A stretch of 46,174 nt of DNA from Armatimonadetes bacterium 13_1_40CM_64_14. Lineage in GTDB: Bacteria; Sysuimicrobiota; Sysuimicrobiia; Sysuimicrobiales; Kaftiobacteriaceae. The position numbers and the translations under genes were made by a program. The notes beneath the pieces were generated by a model. It was not told the DNA's origin. It was given only the letters and a program-made list of their open reading frames with translations, and did not search any database. The stretch covers positions 1 to 46,174 of the forward strand of contig MNEU01000085.1 of the NCBI GenBank assembly GCA_001917855.1, in the 5' to 3' direction. Shown in pieces: positions 27,408-36,700 of this stretch. How positions within the stretch are numbered: position 1 is the stretch's first letter; the number at the start of each line of letters is the position of its first letter.

Positions 27408-28247
27408 ATGCCGCGCATTCTGTCACTGCAGGACGCGATCGCGGATTCCGTGCACGACGGTGACACCGTCGCCATGGAGGGGTTCACTCACTTGATCCCC
27501 TTCGCCGCCGGGCACGAGGTGATCCGGCAGCGGCGGCGCGACCTTACTTTGATCCGGATGACCCCGGACCTCATCTACGACCAGCTCATCGGGATGGGGT
27601 GCGCGCGCAAGCTGGTGTTCTCCTGGGGCGGGAACCCTGGCGTGGGCTCGCTGCACCGGCTGCGGGATGCCGTCGAGCACGGCTGGCCGCAGCCCCTCGA
27701 GCTCATCGAGCACAGCCACGCGGGCATGGCCCACGCTTACGCGGCCGGCGCGGCGGGGTTACCGCTCGCGATTCTGCGCGGGTATGCGGGCACCGATCTC
27801 CCCCGGGTCAACCCCCAGATCCGGTTCATTGACGACCCGTTCAGCGGCGAGAGGCTGGCGGCGATTCCGCCGCTGCGGCCCGACGTCACAATCATCCACG
27901 CGCAGCGCGCTGACCGCACCGGCAACGTCTTGCTGGAGGGGATCATCGGGGTCCAGAAGGAGGCCGTCTTAGCCGCGAAGCGCGCCATCGTAACGGTGGA
28001 AGAAATCGCCGACGACCTCCGCCGCCCCAGCCCCAATTCCGTCGTCCTTCCCGCCTGGACGGTCCACGCGATCGTGGCCGCCCCCGGGGGGGCCCGTCCG
28101 TCCTACGCCCACGGCTACTACCGACGGGATAACGCCTTTTATACGCAGTGGGACGCGATCTCCCGAGAGCGCGAGACGTTCTTGACGTGGATGCGGGATA
28201 ACGTCCTGCGGATACCATCGTCTCCCCCGCCGCGGGCGAGGGGATGA
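27408..28247 (+). CDS. pcaI: CoA-transferase subunit A (likely 3-oxoadipate CoA-transferase; GctA-like lineage)
   Basis: LQDAIADSVHDGDTVAMEGFTHLIPFAAGHEVIRQRRRDLTLIRMTPDL; operon position in the pca cluster. Confidence 0.82.
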   Translation: MPRILSLQDAIADSVHDGDTVAMEGFTHLIPFAAGHEVIRQRRRDLTLIRMTPDLIYDQLIGMGCARKLVFSWGGNPGVGSLHRLRDAVEHGWPQPLELIEHSHAGMAHAYAAGAAGLPLAILRGYAGTDLPRVNPQIRFIDDPFSGERLAAIPPLRPDVTIIHAQRADRTGNVLLEGIIGVQKEAVLAAKRAIVTVEEIADDLRRPSPNSVVLPAWTVHAIVAAPGGARPSYAHGYYRRDNAFYTQWDAISRERETFLTWMRDNVLRIPSSPPPRARG

Positions 28248-29041
28248 GCGACATGGGGCAGCCCGAGCCCGGGACGCACACGGCGTCGGAAATGATGATG
28301 GTCGCCGCCGCGCGCGCGTTGAAGGACGACGATGTGTGCTTGGTGGGCATCGGGGCGCCCTCGGCCGCCTGCAACCTGGCGCGGCTGACCCACGCGCCGC
28401 ACCTCACCCTCATCTATGAGTCGGGCACGATCGGCTCGAAACCGCAGGTCTTACCCCTCTCGATTGGCGATCCCGAATTGTGCGAGACGGCGTTGACCAC
28501 CGTGTCGGTGCCGGAGATGTTCGCCTATTGGTTGCAGGGGGGGCGCATCACCGTCGGATTCCTGGCCGCGGCGCAGATTGATCGGTTTTGCAACATCAAC
28601 ACGACGGTCATCGGCGACTACGCCGCGCCGAAAACCCGCCTGCCCGGAGGCGGGGGCGCGCCGGAAATTGCCAGCTGCTGCCAGCAGGTCTTCGTGATCG
28701 TCGCGCACTCGCCTCGGGCATTTGTGCCGACGGTCGACTTCGTGACCTCCTTTGGCTTTGGCACCGGCGCCGATCACCGCCGCCGCCTGGGGCTTCTGAC
28801 CACCGGCCCGAGTCTGGTGGTCACGGATCTGTGCCTGCTGCGTCCTCATCCGCACACCAAAGAGCTCCAGGTCACCGCGATGCATCCTGGCGTGATGCGC
28901 GAGGAGATCACCACACGCACGGGATGGCCGGTGCAGTTCGCCGAGAATCTCTCTCAAACACCGTCGCCCACCGACGAGGAGTTGGGAGTGCTGCGGGATC
29001 TCCTGCGCCGGTCGGGTCTGACCAGGGCGGGTGCGCCGTGA
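28244..29041 (+). CDS. pcaJ: CoA-transferase subunit B (likely 3-oxoadipate CoA-transferase; GctB-like lineage)
   Basis: LIYESGTIGSKPQVLPLSIGDPEL; FCNINTTVIGDYAAPKTRLPGGGGAPEIASCCQQVFVIV; ATGA overlap with the A subunit. Confidence 0.82.
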   Translation: MSDMGQPEPGTHTASEMMMVAAARALKDDDVCLVGIGAPSAACNLARLTHAPHLTLIYESGTIGSKPQVLPLSIGDPELCETALTTVSVPEMFAYWLQGGRITVGFLAAAQIDRFCNINTTVIGDYAAPKTRLPGGGGAPEIASCCQQVFVIVAHSPRAFVPTVDFVTSFGFGTGADHRRRLGLLTTGPSLVVTDLCLLRPHPHTKELQVTAMHPGVMREEITTRTGWPVQFAENLSQTPSPTDEELGVLRDLLRRSGLTRAGAP

Positions 29042-30375
29042 CGGAACGGGGGGCGGGCCTGTTTCCGACGAGCGAGATGTCGGCGATTTTCTCAGCCCTC
29101 TCGTTCGTGCAGCGGATGCTCGATGTCGAAGCGGCCCTCGCCCACGCCGAAGCGCGCACCGGAGTGATTCCGCAGGCCTCGGCGGATGCCATCGCGGCGG
29201 CGTGCCGGGCGGACCGGTTCGACACCGCCGCCCTGTTCAGCGAAACAGCCACGGCCGGCACGCCGGTCATCCCGCTGATCAGGATGCTCACAGAACTGGT
29301 TCCCGCTGCCGCGCGATCCCATGTACACTGGGGGGCCACTTCCCAAGACATCATGGACACGGCGCTGGTGTTGCAGATGCGCGACGGTCTGGACCTGGTG
29401 ACCAGCGGGCTAGGCGGGATAGCGGCGCGGTGTGCGGCGTTAGCCGACCGCTACCGCCACACGCCGATGGCGGGCCGCACGCTCACGCAGCACGCTGTCC
29501 CGATCACCTTTGGCCTGAAGGCGGCCCGCTGGCTTGCCCAGACGACGCGCTTGATTCGCCAACTGCGAGGGCTGAAGGGGGAGGCGCTCGTCGTGCAATT
29601 GGGTGGCGCGGCTGGCACGCTCGCCGCTCTAGGAGATCGTGGCGTGCGTGTCATGGAAGCGCTGGCCGAAGAACTCCACCTCGCCGCCCCGGCCCTGCCC
29701 TGGCACACCGAACGCGACCGGATCGCCGATGTGGTGAGTACGTTAGGCATTGTCGCGAGCGCAATGGGGAAAGTGGGAACGGATTTGGCGCTGCTGGCTC
29801 AGACGGAAGTCGGCGAAGCCACCGTAGCCTCGACCGGGGGCGGCTCGTCGACGATGCCGCACAAGCACAATCCGGTGGAAGCGGCCGCGGCGATCGCGTC
29901 CGCGCGGCTGGCGATCGGATTTGTCCCGATCGTGCTGTCTGCCGGAATCCAAGAGCACGAGCGTGCCGTCGGCGGCTGGCAGACCGAGGCCCAGGCAATG
30001 ACCGACGTATTCTCGTTTACGGGAGCGGCCGTGGAGTGGGTGTCCCGCGCTCTTGGGGGGCTCCAGGTCGACGCGGACCGGATGCGGAGAAATCTCGACC
30101 TCACGGGTGGACTCATCATGGCCGAACCGCTGACGATGGCCCTCGCGCCCACGCTGGGCCGGACGGAAGCGTACCGCATCGTTCAGCGACTGTCCGACCA
30201 GAGCACGCAGACGAAGATTCCCTTACGGGAGCTCGCCGCCTCAAACGAACAGGTGCAAAGCGTACTCAGGCCCGACGCAATTGCCAGAGTCTTTGACGTG
30301 TCTTCGTATGCGGGAAGTACCAATGCGTTGATCGACCGTGCGCTAGCCGAATACCGCACTCTCGGTCCAGAGTGA
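29038..30375 (+). CDS. pcaB: 3-carboxy-cis,cis-muconate cycloisomerase
   Basis: Fumarase/aspartase superfamily: HWGATSQDIMDTALVLQMRDGL; STGGGSSTMPHKHNPVEAAAAIASARLA. GTG start at 29038 (GTGA overlap) preferred over ORF start 28588. Confidence 0.93.
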   Translation: MTERGAGLFPTSEMSAIFSALSFVQRMLDVEAALAHAEARTGVIPQASADAIAAACRADRFDTAALFSETATAGTPVIPLIRMLTELVPAAARSHVHWGATSQDIMDTALVLQMRDGLDLVTSGLGGIAARCAALADRYRHTPMAGRTLTQHAVPITFGLKAARWLAQTTRLIRQLRGLKGEALVVQLGGAAGTLAALGDRGVRVMEALAEELHLAAPALPWHTERDRIADVVSTLGIVASAMGKVGTDLALLAQTEVGEATVASTGGGSSTMPHKHNPVEAAAAIASARLAIGFVPIVLSAGIQEHERAVGGWQTEAQAMTDVFSFTGAAVEWVSRALGGLQVDADRMRRNLDLTGGLIMAEPLTMALAPTLGRTEAYRIVQRLSDQSTQTKIPLRELAASNEQVQSVLRPDAIARVFDVSSYAGSTNALIDRALAEYRTLGPE

Positions 30376-30498
30376 AGCCAACAAACCCCGAGGGACAGCC
30401 GCTTGCGGCGCCGTGGGGGCGAGCGAGGCGGTGCTCCGCGCCTCGAGAGGAATGCGCGTCACCTGGATATCGTTCCATCAACCAATGGAAGGGAATAC

Positions 30499-30882
30499 AT
30501 GAACGTACTCGCGTGGATCTTGCAGGTTCTTCTGGCCGTGGAGTTCCTCTTCCACGGGTGGCTGTTCATTAGCCCGCCGGCCATGATGGTGGATGCGATC
30601 GCCATGTCCGGATTAAGCGCATGGTTCCGGCAGTTCATCGGGGTTGCAGAAGTCGTGGCAGCGATCGGCCTGGTGGTTCCTGGCCTCACAAGCACCCTCC
30701 CCTGGGCGACTCCGCTTTCCGCGCTGGGTCTGACGATTGTGATGGCCAGCGCTACGATCTTCCACATCGTCCGCAACGAGATTCCGAATGCGATTTCCGC
30801 TTTGAATCTGCTCTTGCTGGTCGTCGTCACGGGGTACGTGCGATGGAAAGTCGTCCCCTTACGAGGCCGCTCTGCCCGATGA
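30499..30882 (+). CDS. DoxX family membrane protein
   Basis: MNVLAWILQVLLAVEFLFHGWLFI...AWFRQFIGVAEVVAAIGLVVPGL; four hydrophobic segments. Confidence 0.85.
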   Translation: MNVLAWILQVLLAVEFLFHGWLFISPPAMMVDAIAMSGLSAWFRQFIGVAEVVAAIGLVVPGLTSTLPWATPLSALGLTIVMASATIFHIVRNEIPNAISALNLLLLVVVTGYVRWKVVPLRGRSAR

Positions 30883-30900
30883 ACTATGGAGGCGTGACCC

Positions 30901-31815
30901 GTGGGTGACTACGGCAGGCCGATCGAATTTGGGATCAGCGTCGTTCCCACCGCCGCCGACCTCCCGCAGACACGGAGCACCGTGACCCTGGCCGATGCGC
31001 AGGGGCTTGACCTGGTGGGGATCCAGGACCACCCGTACCAGTGGCGCTTCCTCGATACGTGGGCGTTGATGGCCGACCTGCTCGCGCGCACCACACGCAT
31101 CCGGATCTTCCCCGATGTCGCCAACCTGCCGATGCGTGTGCCGGCCATGATCGCGAAGGAAGCGGCGTCATTGGATGTCCTCTCCGGGGGCCGCTTTGAA
31201 CTCGGGATCGGCTCCGGCGCTTTTTGGCAGGCGATCGAGGCCATGGGAGGCCCATTCCGGACTCCACCGGACGCAGTCGCGGCGTTAGAAGAAGCCATCA
31301 GGATCATTCGATTGTTCTGGAGTGGGGAGCGCACGATTACCTTCGATGGGCGGTTCTACTCGGTCCACGGTCTGCATCCCGGACCAGCCCCCGCACACCG
31401 CATTGGGCTGTGGATCGGCGGTTATAAACCGCGGATGCTCCGCCTGATCGGCCGACTGGCGGACGGGTGGATCCCTCCCCTGCTGTCCTACGCCCCGCCC
31501 GAGGGAATGCCTGCCATGCAGCGCCGCATCGATGAGGCCGCGCAGGCGGAAGGACGCGACCCCCGCGATATCCGGCGGATCTATAATCTCCCGGGCGAAA
31601 TCGTCGATGGACCGACGCGGGGCCTCCTGCAAGGGCCGGTCGCGCATTGGGTTGAGACCTTGACACAGTTCGCCCTCGATGCCGGGTTTGACACGTTCGT
31701 GTTCTGGCCCAATACGGATCCCGTACACCAGACAGAACGCTTTGCGCAAGAAATCGTCCCCGAGGTGCGCACAGCCGTCGAACGCGCTCGCACATCCAGC
31801 GCGAAGGTGGGATGA
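30901..31815 (+). CDS. LLM class flavin-dependent oxidoreductase
   Basis: FGISVVPTAADL...LADAQGLDLVGIQDHPYQWRFLDTWALMADLLARTTRIRIFPDVANLPMRVPAMIAKEAASLDVLSGGRFELGIGSG. Confidence 0.93.
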   Translation: MGDYGRPIEFGISVVPTAADLPQTRSTVTLADAQGLDLVGIQDHPYQWRFLDTWALMADLLARTTRIRIFPDVANLPMRVPAMIAKEAASLDVLSGGRFELGIGSGAFWQAIEAMGGPFRTPPDAVAALEEAIRIIRLFWSGERTITFDGRFYSVHGLHPGPAPAHRIGLWIGGYKPRMLRLIGRLADGWIPPLLSYAPPEGMPAMQRRIDEAAQAEGRDPRDIRRIYNLPGEIVDGPTRGLLQGPVAHWVETLTQFALDAGFDTFVFWPNTDPVHQTERFAQEIVPEVRTAVERARTSSAKVG

Positions 31816-32846
31816 CGATGGAGGCGGTTGTGAAGACCTCGCTTGTCCTCGTCACAGACCAGGTCCTCCTCATCGCTCGTCCGATCACGGGGTGGTCGGT
31901 CGAGCAGCACCTGCAAGGAAAATCCCCCGACTGCGTTGCGGTCGACCCCTCTGACCCTACGCGCCTCTACTGCGGCACGTGGGGCGAAGGGCTGTGGATG
32001 AGTCACGACGGCGGTCAGACGTGGGACCAGACGGGGTCGGGAATTTCGTATTCTGAGATCTCGTCGGTTGCCGTCGGCCCACGCGAACACGGCCGGCGGG
32101 TCGGCGTCGTGTATGTCGGCACGGAACCCAGCACCGTCTTCCGGTCCGACGATGGTGGATCGACATGGCGGGAACTGTCTGGGCTGCGCATGCTCCCCTC
32201 ATCCCGGACCTGGAGTTTTCCCCCGCGCCCCGACACCCACCACGTGCGGTGGATTGAGCCGAATCGCACTCGCCCCGGTGAGGTTTTCGTCGCAATCGAA
32301 GCTGGCGCGCTGGTCCGGACGCGGGACGGCGGTCAGACGTGGCTCGACCGCGCGCCTGGTGGCCCCATCGATACGCACACGGCAGCCACGCACCTATTGG
32401 CACCAGATCGCGTTTATTCGGCGGCGGGGGATGGATACTTCGAGAGCACGGATGCAGGAGACACCTGGGCGCGTCGCGTCGATGGCCTGCAGCATCGGTA
32501 CCTCGTCGGGATCGCAGTCGATCCCGCGGATCCGAACACCGTGGTCGTCTCCGCCGCGCAAGGTCCCTGGGCAGCCTACCGTCCGCCGAACGCAGCAGCC
32601 TACGTCTACCGTAAGATAGCGCGCGAGGCCTTTGATCTCGCGATGGAAGGGTTACCGGATGGGCGGGGCACGACGGCGAGTCGTTTCGCGACCCATCCCG
32701 ATGAACAGGCAGTCATCTATGCCGCCAACAATCAGGGAACGTATCGGTCAGAAGACACAGGGCGGACGTGGGCGGCGCTAGACATCCCGTGGCCGTCACG
32801 GGCGCTGGCGCAGGGTGTAGAAGGGCTGGCCTGCCTTCCAAGTTAG
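31812..32846 (+). CDS. Asp-box (BNR/sialidase-like beta-propeller) repeat protein
   Basis: Five S/TxDxGxTW repeats: SHDGGQTW, SDDGGSTW, TRDGGQTW, STDAGDTW, SEDTGRTW. ATGA overlap with the LLM gene. Confidence 0.85.
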   Translation: MTMEAVVKTSLVLVTDQVLLIARPITGWSVEQHLQGKSPDCVAVDPSDPTRLYCGTWGEGLWMSHDGGQTWDQTGSGISYSEISSVAVGPREHGRRVGVVYVGTEPSTVFRSDDGGSTWRELSGLRMLPSSRTWSFPPRPDTHHVRWIEPNRTRPGEVFVAIEAGALVRTRDGGQTWLDRAPGGPIDTHTAATHLLAPDRVYSAAGDGYFESTDAGDTWARRVDGLQHRYLVGIAVDPADPNTVVVSAAQGPWAAYRPPNAAAYVYRKIAREAFDLAMEGLPDGRGTTASRFATHPDEQAVIYAANNQGTYRSEDTGRTWAALDIPWPSRALAQGVEGLACLPS

Positions 32847-32858
32847 CGGCTCGTTGTT

Positions 32859-34373
32859 TTATTTCGCCTTACGATCCCAGGTCCACACGGGATTCTTCCA
32901 GCCTTCCACTCCGTACTCGGCCATACACTGTCCGACGAATTCATGCAGCACATCTAACAGGCCGCGGCGCTTAGCGAGCGTCAGCAGATCCACCCGCATC
33001 TGCTCGTGATTGCCTGAGTAGTTACGCTCGTACAACTCATGGCGTCCCCCGAACTCCGTGCCGATCGCGTCCCAGATCAGCTTGAACAGTTTGATGCGCT
33101 CCTCTGCGGAGGCATCGGACCCCCGATAGAAGCGGTCCAGTAGCGGCCGGAGTTCATCGTCTTGGAGATCTTTGTAGCTGGACGGCACGACGATCGGGGC
33201 TCCCCCTAAGGACAGCTCAAAGATCTCCTTCACGCGGGGCCACGCCAGGGTGGCGAACAGCCGGCCCGCTGCGGCGTATTCCGTTTTCGGCAGAACACTC
33301 CCCCCCGGGCCCGGCTGCGGGTCTAGGGCCATCGCCGTCGACAGGGCCCAGATCAAGTGGCGCCACCCCAGGACCTCGCCGAGGCTGGCCTGCACTCCCC
33401 GATACACCTCGGTCCCGGTCGCCGCCAACCCCTTGGCGAGCAACCCGCACATGAAATCGAGTTTGACCGCCAGGCGTGTGAGCGATTGGAAGTTGTACCG
33501 GTTCAAGAATCCGGATGCCGCGTAGAACCCGGTCGCCTTTTCGATGTCGCGGTAGACGAGCACGTTTTCCCAGGGGATAAACGCGTTGTCGAACACCAGC
33601 ACGGCGTCGTTCTCATCAAATCGACTGCTCAGCGGGTAGTCAAAGGGACTGTGCGCGCTCGCCTCATAAGACGTCCGGCAGATGAGCTTCTGGCCGCGGG
33701 TCGTGAGCGGGGCAATGAACACGAGCGCGTAGTCTTCTGCTTTTCCCGCTTCCAACTGCGTCGCGCTGTTTTGCGCCACGAACGTGGCGTGCGTCAGTGC
33801 CGAACCCGTCGCCAGCATCTTCGCCCCGCTGACGATGATGCCCCCGTCTGTCTCGCGCACCACGTGGACATAGACATCGGCCACCTCGTGGACGGGCTTG
33901 TTGCGGTCGACGGGCGGGTTGACGATGACGTGGTTGAGGAAAAGGATCTTCGTCGCGTACTCCCGGTACCAGGTGGCGGCGCTTTTGGTGAAGGGGGCGT
34001 AGAAATCCGGGGCGGCCCCCAGTGTCGCCATGAATGACGCTTTGTAGTCCGGGGTGCGCCCCATGAACCCATACGAAAACCGCGCCCAGGTCACGATAGC
34101 CTCGCGGGCCTCGAGCAATTCTTGGGCAGAGTAGCTGGGCTTGAAGAACTTGTGAGTGAGGATACCTTGGCGGTCTGTCGCAAGCAGGGCGTCCTTGTGC
34201 TTCGGGTCGTGCAGCGCGTCATACAGACGCGCGATCGAGCGTGCGGAGTTGCGGAACGCCGGGTGGGTGACGACGTTTTTGACGCGCTCTCCGTAGATGT
34301 AGATTTCCCGGCCGTCTTCTAGGCTGTCGAGATACTGCTGGCCGGTCATCGGTCCGGTGATCAGATCCAGCAT
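32859..34373 (-). CDS. 4-hydroxyphenylacetate 3-monooxygenase (HpaB)-family flavin hydroxylase
   Basis: MTGQQYLDSLEDGREIYIYGERVKNVVTHPAFRNSARSIARLYDAL; VFDNAFIPWENVLVYRD. Start at 34373 preferred over 34436. Confidence 0.88.
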   Translation of the reverse strand: MLDLITGPMTGQQYLDSLEDGREIYIYGERVKNVVTHPAFRNSARSIARLYDALHDPKHKDALLATDRQGILTHKFFKPSYSAQELLEAREAIVTWARFSYGFMGRTPDYKASFMATLGAAPDFYAPFTKSAATWYREYATKILFLNHVIVNPPVDRNKPVHEVADVYVHVVRETDGGIIVSGAKMLATGSALTHATFVAQNSATQLEAGKAEDYALVFIAPLTTRGQKLICRTSYEASAHSPFDYPLSSRFDENDAVLVFDNAFIPWENVLVYRDIEKATGFYAASGFLNRYNFQSLTRLAVKLDFMCGLLAKGLAATGTEVYRGVQASLGEVLGWRHLIWALSTAMALDPQPGPGGSVLPKTEYAAAGRLFATLAWPRVKEIFELSLGGAPIVVPSSYKDLQDDELRPLLDRFYRGSDASAEERIKLFKLIWDAIGTEFGGRHELYERNYSGNHEQMRVDLLTLAKRRGLLDVLHEFVGQCMAEYGVEGWKNPVWTWDRKAK

Positions 34374-34526
34374 CGCCCATCTCCTCCGCGGGATGCACCC
34401 ATCGCTAGAGCATCCTGTTCTCGCTCCGTGATGCAACGCCCTGTCCGGCCCACATCCCTGACCTCAAAGCGTATGGGGACGGCAGAGAACAGGCCTCTGG
34501 GATGAGACGGCGAACGAGGGTTACGC

Positions 34527-35141
34527 ATGGACCAGACGCACGTGACAGGAATCATTCTCGCGGGTGGCCGGAGTAGCCGGATGGGACGCGACAAGGCCGC
34601 GCTGCCGTTCGGCGACCTCCCCCTCCTGTCGTGGATCGTCAAGAGGGTCGCCACAGTCTGCGATCCGATGATCGTCGTAGCGAAAACTGCAGATGCATAC
34701 CGCGACTCCGGCGCAACCGTCATTACGGACCGATGGCCCGGCGAGGGGCCGCTCGTCGGCCTGCACGCCGGACTGATGGCCACCCAGACCGAATACGCGG
34801 CGGCCGTCGCGTGCGATCTCCCGTTCGTCGACCCTGCGCTGCTCGCCGGGTTGATCACCCTTTCCCCCGGGTGGAGCGCCGTCGTTCCGGACGCACTGGG
34901 CAATGTCCATCCCCTCTGTGCCATCTACCACCGCAGCGTCGGCCAACACGCGGAGGACATCCTCACGCGCGGGGGAGGATCGTTGCGGCGCCTTCTCGCC
35001 GTCCCAGCACTTCGCGTCCGTTTCATCTCAGAAGACGAGCTGCGTGTGTGGGATCCACAGCTGCGCAGCTTCACGAACCTCAACACGCCCGAGGAATACA
35101 CTCAGGCCACGGCGGTCTGGCGCGAACTAGCGGGCTCATGA
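34527..35141 (+). CDS. mobA: Molybdenum cofactor guanylyltransferase MobA
   Basis: GIILAGGRSSRMGRDKAALPFGDLPLLSWIVKRV; VACDLPFVDPALLAGLI. Confidence 0.93.
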   Translation: MDQTHVTGIILAGGRSSRMGRDKAALPFGDLPLLSWIVKRVATVCDPMIVVAKTADAYRDSGATVITDRWPGEGPLVGLHAGLMATQTEYAAAVACDLPFVDPALLAGLITLSPGWSAVVPDALGNVHPLCAIYHRSVGQHAEDILTRGGGSLRRLLAVPALRVRFISEDELRVWDPQLRSFTNLNTPEEYTQATAVWRELAGS

Positions 35142-35182
35142 CTCCGGGGAGGGGATTCCCCAGCACACAACGTAGCGGGAGA

Positions 35183-35533
35183 ATGATGAGCCCCCGGATG
35201 CCCACACCGGTCGAGGTCGGCAGTATCGTCGGCAAGACCTTCCGCATCACCTGGTCTGATGGACACCGTTCCACATGTTCGTGGAAAGCGCTCCGCCTGG
35301 CCTGCCCCTGTGCGCACTGCCGGGGAGAGTGGGCCGATGGCCGGACAGTGGACCCGTCCTCGATCCGCGAGGACGTCCACCCCATGCGCATCGAGCGCGT
35401 CGGCGCCTACGCCCTGCAACCCACGTGGTGGGATGGGCACAACACCGGTCTGTACACCTTTCACATGCTACGGTTTGAGCTCTGCGAGTGCGCGGAGTGT
35501 ACGGCAGCGCGATCCGCGCGGGCCGCACGCTGA
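35183..35533 (+). CDS. DUF971 domain-containing protein
   Basis: FRITWSDGHRSTCSWKALRLACPCAHCRGEW...YALQPTWWDGHNTGLYTFHMLRFELCECAEC; start refined from the longer ORF. Confidence 0.88.
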   Translation: MMSPRMPTPVEVGSIVGKTFRITWSDGHRSTCSWKALRLACPCAHCRGEWADGRTVDPSSIREDVHPMRIERVGAYALQPTWWDGHNTGLYTFHMLRFELCECAECTAARSARAAR

Positions 35534-35581
35534 CCCTGTGCTATGATGAAATTACATGCGCACTCCATTGAGGAGTCTCTG

Positions 35582-36688
35582 ATGAGCCCTGAGCCTAAAG
35601 TCAGCCGCGAACAGGTCCTCGACGCGCTGCGTGGTGTCGAAGACCCGGAGTTGCACAAGAGTATTGTGGATCTGGACATGGTGAAGGACATCCAGATCAC
35701 AGATGGACGCGTCAATGTCACGGCCCTCCTAACCATCAGCGCCTGCCCGTTGCGGGAGACGATCGTCACCAGCATCCGTGACCGGGTGCGCAGTCTCCCC
35801 GGTGTCGGCGAGGTGGACGTGACCCTCGGCGTCATGGACCCCCAGGAACGCCAGGCGCTGATTACTAAGCTGCGCGGGGGCGCCGCGAGCCCCACACGCC
35901 GTTCCTCCTTCCTCACCCCCGAGTCTCCGGTCAGAGTCATTACCATTGCCAGTGGCAAAGGCGGTGTCGGCAAGTCGACGGTCACGGTCAACCTCGCCAT
36001 CGCGCTCACTCAGATGGGCCACAAAGTCGGGATCATCGACGCGGACGTCTACGGCTTCTCGATCCCCCGGATGCTTGGCATGCGGGGCCGCCCCACCATG
36101 ATCGATCAGATGGTCGTCCCGCTCGAGAAGCACGGCATCCGGGTGATGTCGATCGGGTTCATGCTCCCGGACGAAACGGATGCGGTCGTCTGGCGCGGCC
36201 CGATGTTGCACAAAGCCCTGACCACGTTCATCAACGAGGTGCACTGGGGCGATGACATGGACTACTTGCTGCTGGACTTGCCGCCCGGCACAGGTGACGT
36301 GTCGATCACCATCGCTCAGACGCTCCCCCAGACCCACATGGTCATCGTCACGACGCCCCAGGCGGCTGCCGTGAGCGTAGCACAGCGCGCGGCGCGCATG
36401 GCCGATAAGGTGAATATTGAAGTCATGGGCATCATAGAGAACATGTCCTACTTTCAGGCCGCGCCCGATCAGCCGCCCATCTACATCTTCGGACGGGGGG
36501 GTGGACTGCGCCTAGCGGAAGTACAGGGAGTGCCGCTGCTGGGGGAAATTCCGCTTGACCAGGCCATCCGCGAGGGGGGCGATGAGGGTACTCCGATCGT
36601 CCTCTCCGCTCCCGATAGCCCGGTGGCGAAAGCCTTTCGTACGACAGCCGACAAGCTCATCCGGCGTCTGCCGGTCCCTGTGGCCTGA
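35582..36688 (+). CDS. Mrp/ApbC-family Fe-S carrier ATPase with N-terminal DUF59 (MIP18-like) domain
   Basis: DALRGVEDPELHKSIVDLDMVKDI; ASGKGGVGKSTVTVNLAIAL; DYLLLDLPPGTGDVSITIAQ. Confidence 0.95.
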   Translation: MSPEPKVSREQVLDALRGVEDPELHKSIVDLDMVKDIQITDGRVNVTALLTISACPLRETIVTSIRDRVRSLPGVGEVDVTLGVMDPQERQALITKLRGGAASPTRRSSFLTPESPVRVITIASGKGGVGKSTVTVNLAIALTQMGHKVGIIDADVYGFSIPRMLGMRGRPTMIDQMVVPLEKHGIRVMSIGFMLPDETDAVVWRGPMLHKALTTFINEVHWGDDMDYLLLDLPPGTGDVSITIAQTLPQTHMVIVTTPQAAAVSVAQRAARMADKVNIEVMGIIENMSYFQAAPDQPPIYIFGRGGGLRLAEVQGVPLLGEIPLDQAIREGGDEGTPIVLSAPDSPVAKAFRTTADKLIRRLPVPVA

Positions 36689-36700
36689 GGCTTGCTGCGG

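Noticed and set aside
29031-30296. 421-aa plus-strand ORF overlapping pcaB
   Set aside because: Out-of-frame shadow of pcaB with Arg/Gly/Ala-rich composition and no domain signature.
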